The position numbers were made by a program, and so were the translations under genes. From positions 1 through 38,171 of the forward strand of contig JAGWXR010000008.1 in NCBI GenBank assembly GCA_018969785.1: 38,171 nucleotides of DNA. The letters run 5' to 3'. This document shows positions 25,503-31,134 of the stretch, in pieces. The notes beneath the pieces were generated by a model that saw only the letters and a program-made list of their open reading frames with translations, did no database searches and was not told the DNA's origin. Each line of letters starts with the position of its first letter. The first letter of the stretch is position 1. Source of the stretch: Alphaproteobacteria bacterium (lineage in GTDB: Bacteria > Pseudomonadota > Alphaproteobacteria > Micropepsales > Micropepsaceae).

Positions 25503-25519
25503 TCAAGCTATGGTTAATT
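25503..25519 (-). promoter_or_regulatory. strong CtrA-like box between cpaA and cpaB
   Basis: On the minus strand AATTAACCATAGCTTGA (25519-25503) contains TTAACCATAGCTTGA, that is TTAA-N7-TTGA. It also has the AATTAACCAT core often reported for alphaproteobacterial CtrA sites. It lies about 67 bases before the cpaB start and suggests an internal promoter. Sequence match only. Confidence 0.5.
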
Positions 25520-25569
25520 CTGGCAGTACATTTGTGAATGCATCGGAAACGCGTGTCCGGCATGCACCA

Positions 25570-26073
25570 TCAGGCTGGCAGCAGTGCGGGGGCGAACAAC
25601 TGTGTCTCGGGCAGGACGACCAGCGCGCCCACGGCAATGGCAATGCCATAGGGGATCACCGAGCCATCCCGCGTATGCTTCAGGAACCAGTCCATGGAAA
25701 CCCCGAAACCCGCGATTTTCTTGGCGGCCATGATAAGCAGAGCGAGTACGCCACCAGCCAGGATGACGACCACCGCATAGCTCGCCAGGTCCGACAGCCC
25801 GACATACAGGGACACGGCCGCGAAGAATTTCGCATCCCCGCCCCCGATGAGATTGAAGGCAAAAAGGATCATCCCCGCCAGCAGGGCGGCGAAACCGATC
25901 GTGAGGTGGATGCCGATGGACGTGAAATCCGAACCGCTGCACAGCGCAACGACCGGAAAAAGCGCCACGAGCACCAGCGAAATCCAGTTCGGGATGGTCA
26001 GCGTCGCCGCATCATAGATGGCGGCGATCGTGACGATGAAGCCGACCGACAGCAAAAGCGCGAGCATGATCAT
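25570..26073 (-). CDS. cpaA: prepilin peptidase CpaA/TadV
   Basis: A 167-residue inner-membrane aspartic protease that removes the leader from Flp and TadE-type prepilins. It is the short type without a methylase domain. The two catalytic Asp are Asp21 (in IYDAATLTIPNW) and Asp80 (in GGGDAKF); six hydrophobic segments surround them. The ATG at 26073 is chosen because a strong GGAGGAGGG lies 8 bases upstream; a longer version would add 12 basic residues. It follows the Flp gene after 157 bases that contain two hairpins and a CtrA-like box. Confidence 0.95.
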   Translation of the reverse strand: MIMLALLLSVGFIVTIAAIYDAATLTIPNWISLVLVALFPVVALCSGSDFTSIGIHLTIGFAALLAGMILFAFNLIGGGDAKFFAAVSLYVGLSDLASYAVVVILAGGVLALLIMAAKKIAGFGVSMDWFLKHTRDGSVIPYGIAIAVGALVVLPETQLFAPALLPA

Positions 26074-26122
26074 CGAGAGGTCCCTCCTCCTTCGGAAGGA
26101 TGGGAGCATATCCGCGACATCG

Positions 26123-26137
26123 CTAACCGGGAATTAA
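26123..26137 (-). promoter_or_regulatory. CtrA-like box upstream of cpaA
   Basis: On the minus strand TTAATTCCCGGTTAG is TTAA-N7-TTAG, seven of eight consensus bases. It lies 50 bases before the cpaA start, downstream of the pilin-gene hairpins, so cpaA may have its own promoter in addition to read-through. Inferred from sequence. Confidence 0.4.
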
Positions 26138-26154
26138 GTGAGCGGAACGTGCAA

Positions 26155-26186
26155 ACGCCAGCCGCGGAAGCATCCGGGGCTGGCGT
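26155..26186 (-). terminator. second hairpin downstream of the first pilin gene
   Basis: ACGCCAGCC (26155-26163) pairs with GGCTGGCGT (26178-26186), a perfect 9-base stem with a 14-base loop. TTTGCACGTT follows on the minus strand. Together with the hairpin at 26203-26221 it would reduce read-through from the highly expressed pilin gene into cpaA. Confidence 0.5.
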
Positions 26187-26202
26187 TGGCAGTCGCAACC
26201 AC

Positions 26203-26221
26203 CCCCCGGCAAGGCCGGGGG
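26203..26221 (-). terminator. hairpin directly after the first pilin gene
   Basis: CCCCCGGC (26203-26210) pairs with GCCGGGGG (26214-26221) around a 3-base loop, starting nine bases after the Flp stop on the minus strand. No T-run follows, so it may act as an attenuator or an mRNA 3' stabiliser rather than a full terminator. Confidence 0.5.
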
Positions 26222-26230
26222 AAAGGCGAA

Positions 26231-26398
26231 TTACTTCGCCTTGATGTTCGTGCCGACCTTCGTGAACGTGCCGCTGAGTTCAGTACCCACGGTCGTCACG
26301 GCCGCGATGATCGCGGTCGAAATCAGAGCGGCAATCAGGCCGTACTCGATGGCCGTCGCACCAGACTCGTCCTTCAGGAAACGGGAAAAGAGATTCAT
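26231..26398 (-). CDS. flp: Flp/Fap type IVc major pilin, copy 1
   Basis: A 55-residue prepilin. The leader MNLFSRFLKDESG ends at Gly13, where CpaA should cut. The mature protein (42 residues) starts ATAIEYGLIAALIS with the family Glu and Tyr at +5 and +6 (Glu18-Tyr19), and continues as a hydrophobic helix ending in KVGTNIKAK. It is the structural subunit of the pilus. GGAGG lies 5 bases before the ATG. It differs from copy 2 at four positions (2, 4, 40 and 46), only two of them in the mature protein. It has its own CtrA-like promoter and is followed by two hairpins. Confidence 0.96.
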   Translation of the reverse strand: MNLFSRFLKDESGATAIEYGLIAALISTAIIAAVTTVGTELSGTFTKVGTNIKAK

Positions 26399-26472
26399 TG
26401 AGGCCTCCATTGAATGACACCACTACACCAGTCTTCCGAAGAGGGTTCATCCCGCTTTCGAAAACTGGGATC

Positions 26473-26504
26473 AGTGTAAGACGGGGCCCTTAACGGAACC
26501 TTAC
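26473..26504 (-). promoter_or_regulatory. promoter with CtrA-like box for pilin copy 1
   Basis: On the minus strand GTAAGGTTCCGTTAA (26504-26490) is GTAA-N7-TTAA, seven of eight consensus bases. Eleven bases later comes TACACT (26478-26473) as a -10 element, so the box covers the -35 region, the layout expected for activation. The leader would be about 68 bases. The gap 26399-26793 holds only this promoter, the copy 2 terminator and otherwise no gene that I can support. Confidence 0.5.
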
Positions 26505-26689
26505 TTCGGCGGCCAAAACACAGGAGGATGGCGTTGTACGTGACTTATCGCCGATCATGTTTAACAGCGCACTAACGACAACACGACAAACTGTTTCGAG
26601 GACCCATCCCCCCTCGCCAGGGCAGCTGCAAGCAAACGGCCTGTGGCAGGACGCAAGTCTGGCAACAAGGGAAAGTGGAACAGAAACGG

Positions 26690-26728
26690 GCGGGGCGCAG
26701 CGGCCAGATCAGTGGCCCTGCGCCCCGC
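26690..26728 (-). terminator. terminator of pilin copy 2
   Basis: GCGGGGCGCAG (26690-26700) and CTGCGCCCCGC (26718-26728) form an 11-base stem. It encloses an inner stem GGCCA/TGGCC (26702-26706 and 26713-26717) with loop GATCAG. On the minus strand CCGTTTCTGTTCC follows. It lies 65 bases downstream of the copy 2 stop. Confidence 0.7.
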
Positions 26729-26793
26729 AAGCGCTGCAGCGGTTCCTCGCAATCGGTCAACAGGCCGTCAGGACTGCCCCGATCCGTGCGAGA

Positions 26794-26961
26794 CTACTTC
26801 GCCTTGATATTCGTGCCGACCTTCGCGAAGGTCCCGCTCAGGTTCGTACCGACCGTCGTCACGGCCGCAATGATTGCCGTCGAAATCAGCGCCGCAATGA
26901 GGCCGTACTCAATCGCGGTCGCACCAGACTCATCCTTCAGGAAACGGGACACAAGCTTCAA
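26794..26961 (-). CDS. flp: Flp/Fap type IVc major pilin, copy 2
   Basis: A 55-residue prepilin: leader MKLVSRFLKDESG, then a mature part that differs from copy 1 only by Asn40 for Glu and Ala46 for Thr. I choose the TTG at 26961 as start. It aligns exactly with the ATG of copy 1 and gives the same length, and GGAGGG stands at the same place before it. The only upstream ATG (26973) is itself part of that ribosome-binding site (ATGGAGGG) and would add four residues. Many silent differences from copy 1 argue for an old duplication under selection. The gene has its own promoter and terminator. Confidence 0.93.
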   Translation of the reverse strand: MKLVSRFLKDESGATAIEYGLIAALISTAIIAAVTTVGTNLSGTFAKVGTNIKAK

Positions 26962-27031
26962 GACACCCTCCATTCTCAGACACCACCCAATGCACAGGAT
27001 CGGGATATTCCCGTCCTGCGACTTGCACGCA

Positions 27032-27065
27032 AGAGTAGTCGCCGGAATGCTAATGAGGCGTAAAC
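27032..27065 (-). promoter_or_regulatory. promoter with CtrA-like box for pilin copy 2
   Basis: On the minus strand GTTTACGCCTCATTAG (27065-27050) is TTTA-N7-TTAG. It is followed after 12 bases by TACTCT (27037-27032) as -10. This is the same layout as the copy 1 promoter, with a leader of about 64 bases. The GTTTACG-N5-TTAG motif recurs at 27121-27136 and upstream of tadD. Confidence 0.5.
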
Positions 27066-27120
27066 ACGGTCGTGAAAAGACGAACTTTCGGCATGCTGCC
27101 GGCAGACTATGGAATTATCC

Positions 27121-27136
27121 CTAACAGGACGTAAAC
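27121..27136. promoter_or_regulatory. second GTTTACG-N5-TTAG site in the pilin/27242 intergenic region
   Basis: The minus strand reads GTTTACGTCCTGTTAG, the same motif as at 27050-27065, 71 bases away and in the same orientation. It could serve the pilin gene, the divergent gene at 27242, or both. Confidence 0.4.
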
Positions 27137-27174
27137 GAGTGCCGTCTCCCTGCGCCATCGCATGGGCATCACGG

Positions 27175-27191
27175 TTCATGAAGCCTTAAAC
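27175..27191 (+). promoter_or_regulatory. CtrA-like box upstream of the secretin-N-domain gene
   Basis: TTCATGAAGCCTTAAAC (27175-27191) is TTCA-N7-TTAA, seven of eight consensus bases, 51 bases before the gene starting at 27242. GCCTTAAAC also resembles GGCTTAAAC in the tadD promoter (16082-16089). Confidence 0.4.
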
Positions 27192-27241
27192 GCTTTCGCG
27201 CACGATACCGGCTGCATCCATTTAGCGATCTGGAACCGAAA

Positions 27242-27760
27242 ATGACGTCAATGCGCAAGGCCCTGAGTGCGGCAGCCACCCTGTCCCTGCTGATCCACCT
27301 GGCCCCGGCCCATGCGACCGAGGCAGCCAGTGCCACGCCCGAAGCGCCGCCGGAGGCGCCGGTCGAAATGCAGTACATCCGCGTTGCCTATGACCAGGCC
27401 AAGCCTGTCCGTCTTGAGGTTCCCGTCAAGACAATCGTCATCGGCAATGCATCCGTTGCCGAGGCCATGCTGGTCAACGACCGCCTCATCTACGTGCAGG
27501 GCCGCATCTTCGGAACCACCAACCTCGTCGCGCTCGACCATAAGGGCAAGGAAATCTACAAGGCGCTTGTCACCGTTGGCGCCCCGGACACCGCGCAGGT
27601 CACTCTCTATCGGGGTCCCGCTCAGTTCACGATGGTCTGCTCGCCCCGCTGCGAGCGCACCGTCACGATGGGTGACGCAGACATGGAAGTCCAGGCCAAA
27701 TCCGGTACCGGCAAGATGGATGTTGCCAAGGTCGGCGCCGGCCTGTCGACGGCCCCCTGA
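27242..27760 (+). CDS. stand-alone pilus assembly N-terminal (secretin N) domain protein
   Basis: A 172-residue exported protein; the signal peptide ends near AHA (residue 24). Residues about 45-115 match the pilus/secretin N domain: PVKTIVIGNASVAEAMLVND, LIYVQGRIFGTTNLVALDHKG. The same domain precedes the secretin core in CpaC (VLVSNPDIVDAIV, IYLVGRKTGPTNAFFF), so this looks like a free-standing paralogue. A C-terminal part with two Cys (FTMVCSPRCERTVTMGD) may form a disulfide. It probably modulates or caps the secretin, but the role is inferred. It is divergent from pilin copy 2 and ends before a strong terminator. Confidence 0.82.
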   Translation: MTSMRKALSAAATLSLLIHLAPAHATEAASATPEAPPEAPVEMQYIRVAYDQAKPVRLEVPVKTIVIGNASVAEAMLVNDRLIYVQGRIFGTTNLVALDHKGKEIYKALVTVGAPDTAQVTLYRGPAQFTMVCSPRCERTVTMGDADMEVQAKSGTGKMDVAKVGAGLSTAP

Positions 27761-27772
27761 TCTCCAAAGGCC

Positions 27773-27799
27773 GTCAGGCCCGCAATCCGCGGGCCTGAC
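27773..27799. terminator. hairpin between the secretin-N-domain gene and tadG
   Basis: GTCAGGCCCGC (27773-27783) pairs with GCGGGCCTGAC (27789-27799), a perfect 11-base stem with loop AATCC. ATTCCCGTTTTCTTC follows on the plus strand. It is a good Rho-independent terminator for the gene ending at 27760. Confidence 0.85.
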
Positions 27800-27858
27800 A
27801 TTCCCGTTTTCTTCAAGTATCAGGCAGACAACCAGCGTCTGAGACCCGTCAGCAGGCG

Positions 27859-29301
27859 CTATTTCGTGATGCGCAGGTCGGTGACGCCGACCGCTATCGC
27901 CTCGAAGGCCTTGGTGAGCTGCGACGAGTTGCCGGCATCGAAGAAGAAGCCGCTGCCCGAACTGCACTTCTCGAGCATCTGCTTCGTTGCTGGATCGGTG
28001 ACCTCGAAGGCGATCGCATAGATCTCGATACCGTCCTGCTTGATGTTGCTGCAGATATCGCGCGTCACCTTGTCGGCCGCGACACGGTTTGTGCCGGTGT
28101 GTAGCGGACCGGTGCCTGTAAGCGAAAGCGAGTTTGTGCCATCCGTCATCAGCAGCATGACGCGCCGCGGCTGTGACGATGCCCCATAGGAGGTCGCCTC
28201 CGTGAAGGGGATCCGCGGGGTCAGCACATGCCACCCAATCTGCAGGCCCGCAGGAATGTAGGTACTCCCGCTGGCCGACAGCGCACTGATCGCATTGCGC
28301 AGCGTGGTCACCGAATTTGTCAGCAGAGTGACGGGCCTTCCGCACGAGACATTCATCAGTCCCGGCAGTGAAGTTCCCGGGAACTGCTGGTCCGATGCAT
28401 TCAGCGGCGGTGGGCGCGATCCGACGCAACCACTCCATGTCTGAGATGTGCACTGCTGCACAGGCCGCGTCGTCGTGGTGCAGCCGGTGCCGCGTGTCTT
28501 CGTGCAGGGATAGCTCTGGGTATCATAGACCGTGCAGGGAACCTGCGCACCATCGATCGTACAGGTCCCCGGACGCGGATTGATCTGACGTGTGCAGGTC
28601 GTCTGGTACTGCTCCGTCCCGGTGCACGTCGTCACATTCTGGTTGACGGTCGTGCAGTTCGACGTGTTGGGCGGAACCGAGACGCCAGCGATGGAACGGT
28701 TGCCGGTCCCGATGTTGACGTATTGGGCGAAAGGAACGATCGCAAGCCGGACCGAAGGATCGACGGCAACACTGTTGACAAGCGTGGTCGCCGCCGACCG
28801 TAGGGTGGTGATGCGCGGCCCCTGCATGGACGCCGTCGTGTCGAGCACAAGCGCCATCTCGAGCCCGCGTGCCGCACGCATCACTTCTGTCGTCGCGCTC
28901 ACCTCGACGTCGTTCAGGCCGGCAACGGACATGAACGCCGTCGAAACCCGGGAAGTTGCGGAAAGCTGATAACCGGACCCCGTGGCCGCCGGCACGACCG
29001 AAAGCGACGTGACGGTCCCGACGTCACTGCCGGCGTAATTCGAATAGAAATAGGCGTGGGCGACCTGTGTCAGGCTTGTCGTATTTGTTGTCGGCGTGCG
29101 GGCAACGGCAAGCGCTGTCGCATCGAGCGCATCCACAAGCCGGCTCTTGGCCGCAACCGCACGGCTGATGTCGACGCCGCACCCAATTGCCAGCACCATG
29201 GGAATGAGCGCCAGGCCAAAGGTGAGCGCAACCTGTCCCGACTCCGCGCCGGCCAGGTCTAGCAAGCGCGAACGAAGCCTTGAAAGCAGTGACAATCGCA
29301 T
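27859..29301 (-). CDS. tadG: TadG-like pilus protein with von Willebrand A domain
   Basis: A 480-residue protein. The N-terminal TadE/G-type helix (about 22-45: SGQVALTFGLALIPMVLAIG) lacks the Glu at +5, so it is probably not cut by CpaA. A linker region is followed by a vWA domain starting at ALVLDTTASM, a MIDAS-like site (Asp154, Thr156, Ser158), and later MTDGTNS (Asp387). Inserted in the vWA domain, residues 216-292 carry nine Cys at 8-11 residue spacing. TadG proteins are linked to pilus assembly or surface adhesion. The ATG at 29301 is preferred; a longer version would add an unlikely 18-residue leader. It is divergent from tadE. Confidence 0.86.
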   Translation of the reverse strand: MRLSLLSRLRSRLLDLAGAESGQVALTFGLALIPMVLAIGCGVDISRAVAAKSRLVDALDATALAVARTPTTNTTSLTQVAHAYFYSNYAGSDVGTVTSLSVVPAATGSGYQLSATSRVSTAFMSVAGLNDVEVSATTEVMRAARGLEMALVLDTTASMQGPRITTLRSAATTLVNSVAVDPSVRLAIVPFAQYVNIGTGNRSIAGVSVPPNTSNCTTVNQNVTTCTGTEQYQTTCTRQINPRPGTCTIDGAQVPCTVYDTQSYPCTKTRGTGCTTTTRPVQQCTSQTWSGCVGSRPPPLNASDQQFPGTSLPGLMNVSCGRPVTLLTNSVTTLRNAISALSASGSTYIPAGLQIGWHVLTPRIPFTEATSYGASSQPRRVMLLMTDGTNSLSLTGTGPLHTGTNRVAADKVTRDICSNIKQDGIEIYAIAFEVTDPATKQMLEKCSSGSGFFFDAGNSSQLTKAFEAIAVGVTDLRITK

Positions 29302-29582
29302 GTTTTCCGAGCCCTGCAGGATGCCCGCAGCACATGCCGCGGTCTTCTGGCACAAGGCTAGGCGCGGGATGCTTTACCGATCCTGTCTGGATTGGCGAGA
29401 GATGAACCTATTCCTGCAACAAGGTTACGCAATAGCAAACGATGCCGAAATGCGTTTACTCGACCGCAACCATCCCCGCAGGATCCGGGGCAAAGAACGC
29501 TGTCTTGCAGTATTTCTAACGAGGGGTGCGTCATCCTCATGGGGCCCACCTCTTCAACAACCATGGATCAGGCGTGTACGAC

Positions 29583-30113
29583 ATGAGCAAGAGATACGTT
29601 TTTGTCGCGTTCCTGCACCGTTTCGCAAGGCGAAAGGACGGCGCCGCCGCCGTCGAGCTGGCGATGGTTGCCATTCCCTTCTTCGCGCTGATCTTCGCGA
29701 TCTTCGAGGTAGCCCTGATCTACCTGGGAACCTCGTCTCTCGACAATGGCCTCACCGCGGCAGCACGACAGATCAGGACCGGACAGGCCCAGAGCAGCAA
29801 CATGACGGCGACACAGTTCCGCCAGCTCGTCTGTGACCGCATCACCCCGCTGCTCGCCTGCGACAGCAGGCTTGTGATCGACGTGCGTCGCTTCGGCAAT
29901 TTCGGCGGCATTGTCGTGCCGCCTCCGCTTGATGGAGCAGGAAACTTTGCCGGTGGCAACGTGTTCCAGGCAGGTGCTGCCGGCGACATCATCGTCGCCA
30001 GGGCCTACTACGCCTGGCCCCTGGTGTCGCCGACCAGCTACGTCTTCTCGAACATGACCGGCAACCAGTTCATGCTCTCGGCGTCGACCGCCTTCCGCAA
30101 TGAACCCTTCTGA
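29583..30113 (+). CDS. tadE: TadE-type pseudopilin
   Basis: A 176-residue minor pilin-like protein. The prepilin motif is DGAAAVELAMVAIPFFALIF: cleavage after Gly20, Glu25 at +5, then a hydrophobic helix (about 24-46). The rest is a periplasmic domain with two Cys (VCDRITPLLACDSRL) likely to form a disulfide and a YYAWPLVSP motif common in TadE proteins. CpaA should process it. The ATG at 29583 gives the basic leader MSKRYVFVAFLHRFARRKDG. The 281 bases upstream, shared with the divergent tadG gene, hold no further gene. It is followed after 16 bases by a second TadE-type gene. Confidence 0.9.
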   Translation: MSKRYVFVAFLHRFARRKDGAAAVELAMVAIPFFALIFAIFEVALIYLGTSSLDNGLTAAARQIRTGQAQSSNMTATQFRQLVCDRITPLLACDSRLVIDVRRFGNFGGIVVPPPLDGAGNFAGGNVFQAGAAGDIIVARAYYAWPLVSPTSYVFSNMTGNQFMLSASTAFRNEPF

Positions 30114-30129
30114 TAAAAAGGGGAAACCA

Positions 30130-30669
30130 ATGAAGACCTTCACGCGCAGGTTCCTGTCATCGGTCAGTGGCGTGAGCGCCATCGAGTTCGCCATCATCCT
30201 TCCCGTGATGGTCACGATGTTCCTCGGCATGGCGGAAGTCTCGAACTACATCGAGATGTCGCGCCGAACCGCATCCCTGGCGTCGACCGCCGCCGACCTT
30301 GTTGCCCAGGAAGCGAGCGTCGACACCGCCGACATCAACGACGTCTTCGCGACCATGGCCATCGTCGGGTCGCCAATGCCGGCAGGCAGCATCAGGATCG
30401 CCATCACCTCGGTCGTGGCGGACCCGGACGGCGTGACGAACCGCGTCGCCTGGAGCGATGCAAGGAACAGGACGCCCAGGGTCGTCGGAAGCGTGGTGTC
30501 CTCGGCCGAGTTCCCCAGCGGCATGCTGCTCGCGTTCCAGGGCGCAATCATGGTCGAGGTGGAGTATCCCTTCACACCCATGTTCACGGGCATCATCCCG
30601 AGCAGCACGCTGCGTAGCGTGTTCTACCTGAAGCCACGCCGCTCACTCACGGTGTTGCGCACGACGTGA
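30130..30669 (+). CDS. second TadE/TadF-type pseudopilin
   Basis: A 179-residue protein with prepilin motif SGVSAIEFAIILPVMVTMFL: cleavage after Gly14, Glu19-Phe20 at +5/+6, hydrophobic helix about 18-38. The periplasmic part lacks Cys and ends in YPFTPMFTG and a basic tail. AAAGGGG lies before the ATG at 30130; a longer version starting inside the upstream gene is rejected. Together with the upstream TadE it gives two pseudopilins, matching the TadE/TadF pair of other systems; which is which cannot be decided by eye. Confidence 0.88.
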   Translation: MKTFTRRFLSSVSGVSAIEFAIILPVMVTMFLGMAEVSNYIEMSRRTASLASTAADLVAQEASVDTADINDVFATMAIVGSPMPAGSIRIAITSVVADPDGVTNRVAWSDARNRTPRVVGSVVSSAEFPSGMLLAFQGAIMVEVEYPFTPMFTGIIPSSTLRSVFYLKPRRSLTVLRTT

Positions 30670-30763
30670 GGTGCTTTCACTTACGCACTCTTTACCTCTG
30701 CCCTCTAGCTTCAGGCTCTCCATTGGCCGTCCACGCGCACAGCGCCCGAGCAAGAACAGAAAA

Positions 30764-30985
30764 ATGACATCCGTGCACTCGTCGCCGAGCACCGCGCCCA
30801 CCTTCACACCGGCGGTCCCCGGCAACCTTGAAGCCGAAGCCTCGGAACTCGAAGCCCTCAACGCGGGCCTGAAACGTCATGTCATCGCATGGCGCACGGC
30901 ACATGACAGCGCGGTCTGCGAATTGACAGGCCTCCTCGCCCGCATGGACGCGCTTCTTGAGCGCGCCGAACGCAATTTGCGCTAG
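30764..30985 (+). CDS. small orphan protein, 73 residues
   Basis: A short soluble protein. The first 25 residues are Ser/Thr/Pro-rich and probably disordered. Residues about 27-73 form one or two strongly amphipathic helices (EAEASELEALNAGLKRH, then LTGLLARMDALLERAERNLR), suggesting a coiled coil. No family recognised. The ATG at 30764 follows a purine-rich GAACAGAAAA rather than a classic ribosome-binding site. It lies 94 bases after the second pseudopilin and before the HAMP protein, all on the plus strand, so it may belong to either unit. Codon use fits its neighbours, supporting a real gene. Confidence 0.55.
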   Translation: MTSVHSSPSTAPTFTPAVPGNLEAEASELEALNAGLKRHVIAWRTAHDSAVCELTGLLARMDALLERAERNLR

Positions 30986-31052
30986 CCGGAAATCGCAAGG
31001 CCGGGATTTTCGGTCGGCCGCGCCCTGAATTGGACGCTCCAGCCGGTAATTC

Positions 31053-31082
31053 TTCCACAGCCTGATTCCCCTCGCCTAGAAT
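31053..31082 (+). promoter_or_regulatory. promoter of the HAMP protein gene
   Basis: TTCCAC (31053-31058) and TAGAAT (31077-31082) are separated by 18 bases. The -10 covers an ATG at 31081 that could be mistaken for the start codon, which supports the GTG at 31135 as the true start. Confidence 0.45.
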
Positions 31083-31134
31083 GCAGGTACGAATCACAGC
31101 CTGCGCGGGCGAGTGTCCGTTTCCGGGGGGATCA

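Noticed and set aside
26557-27124. Plus-strand frames across the pilin copy 2 region
   Set aside because: They are antisense to the pilin gene, its terminator and its promoter, and show no protein family features.
31081-31134. ATG at 31081 as start of the HAMP protein
   Set aside because: The ATG is part of a good -10 element (TAGAAT), and the GTG at 31135 has a GGGGGG ribosome-binding stretch and a clean membrane-anchor N-terminus.
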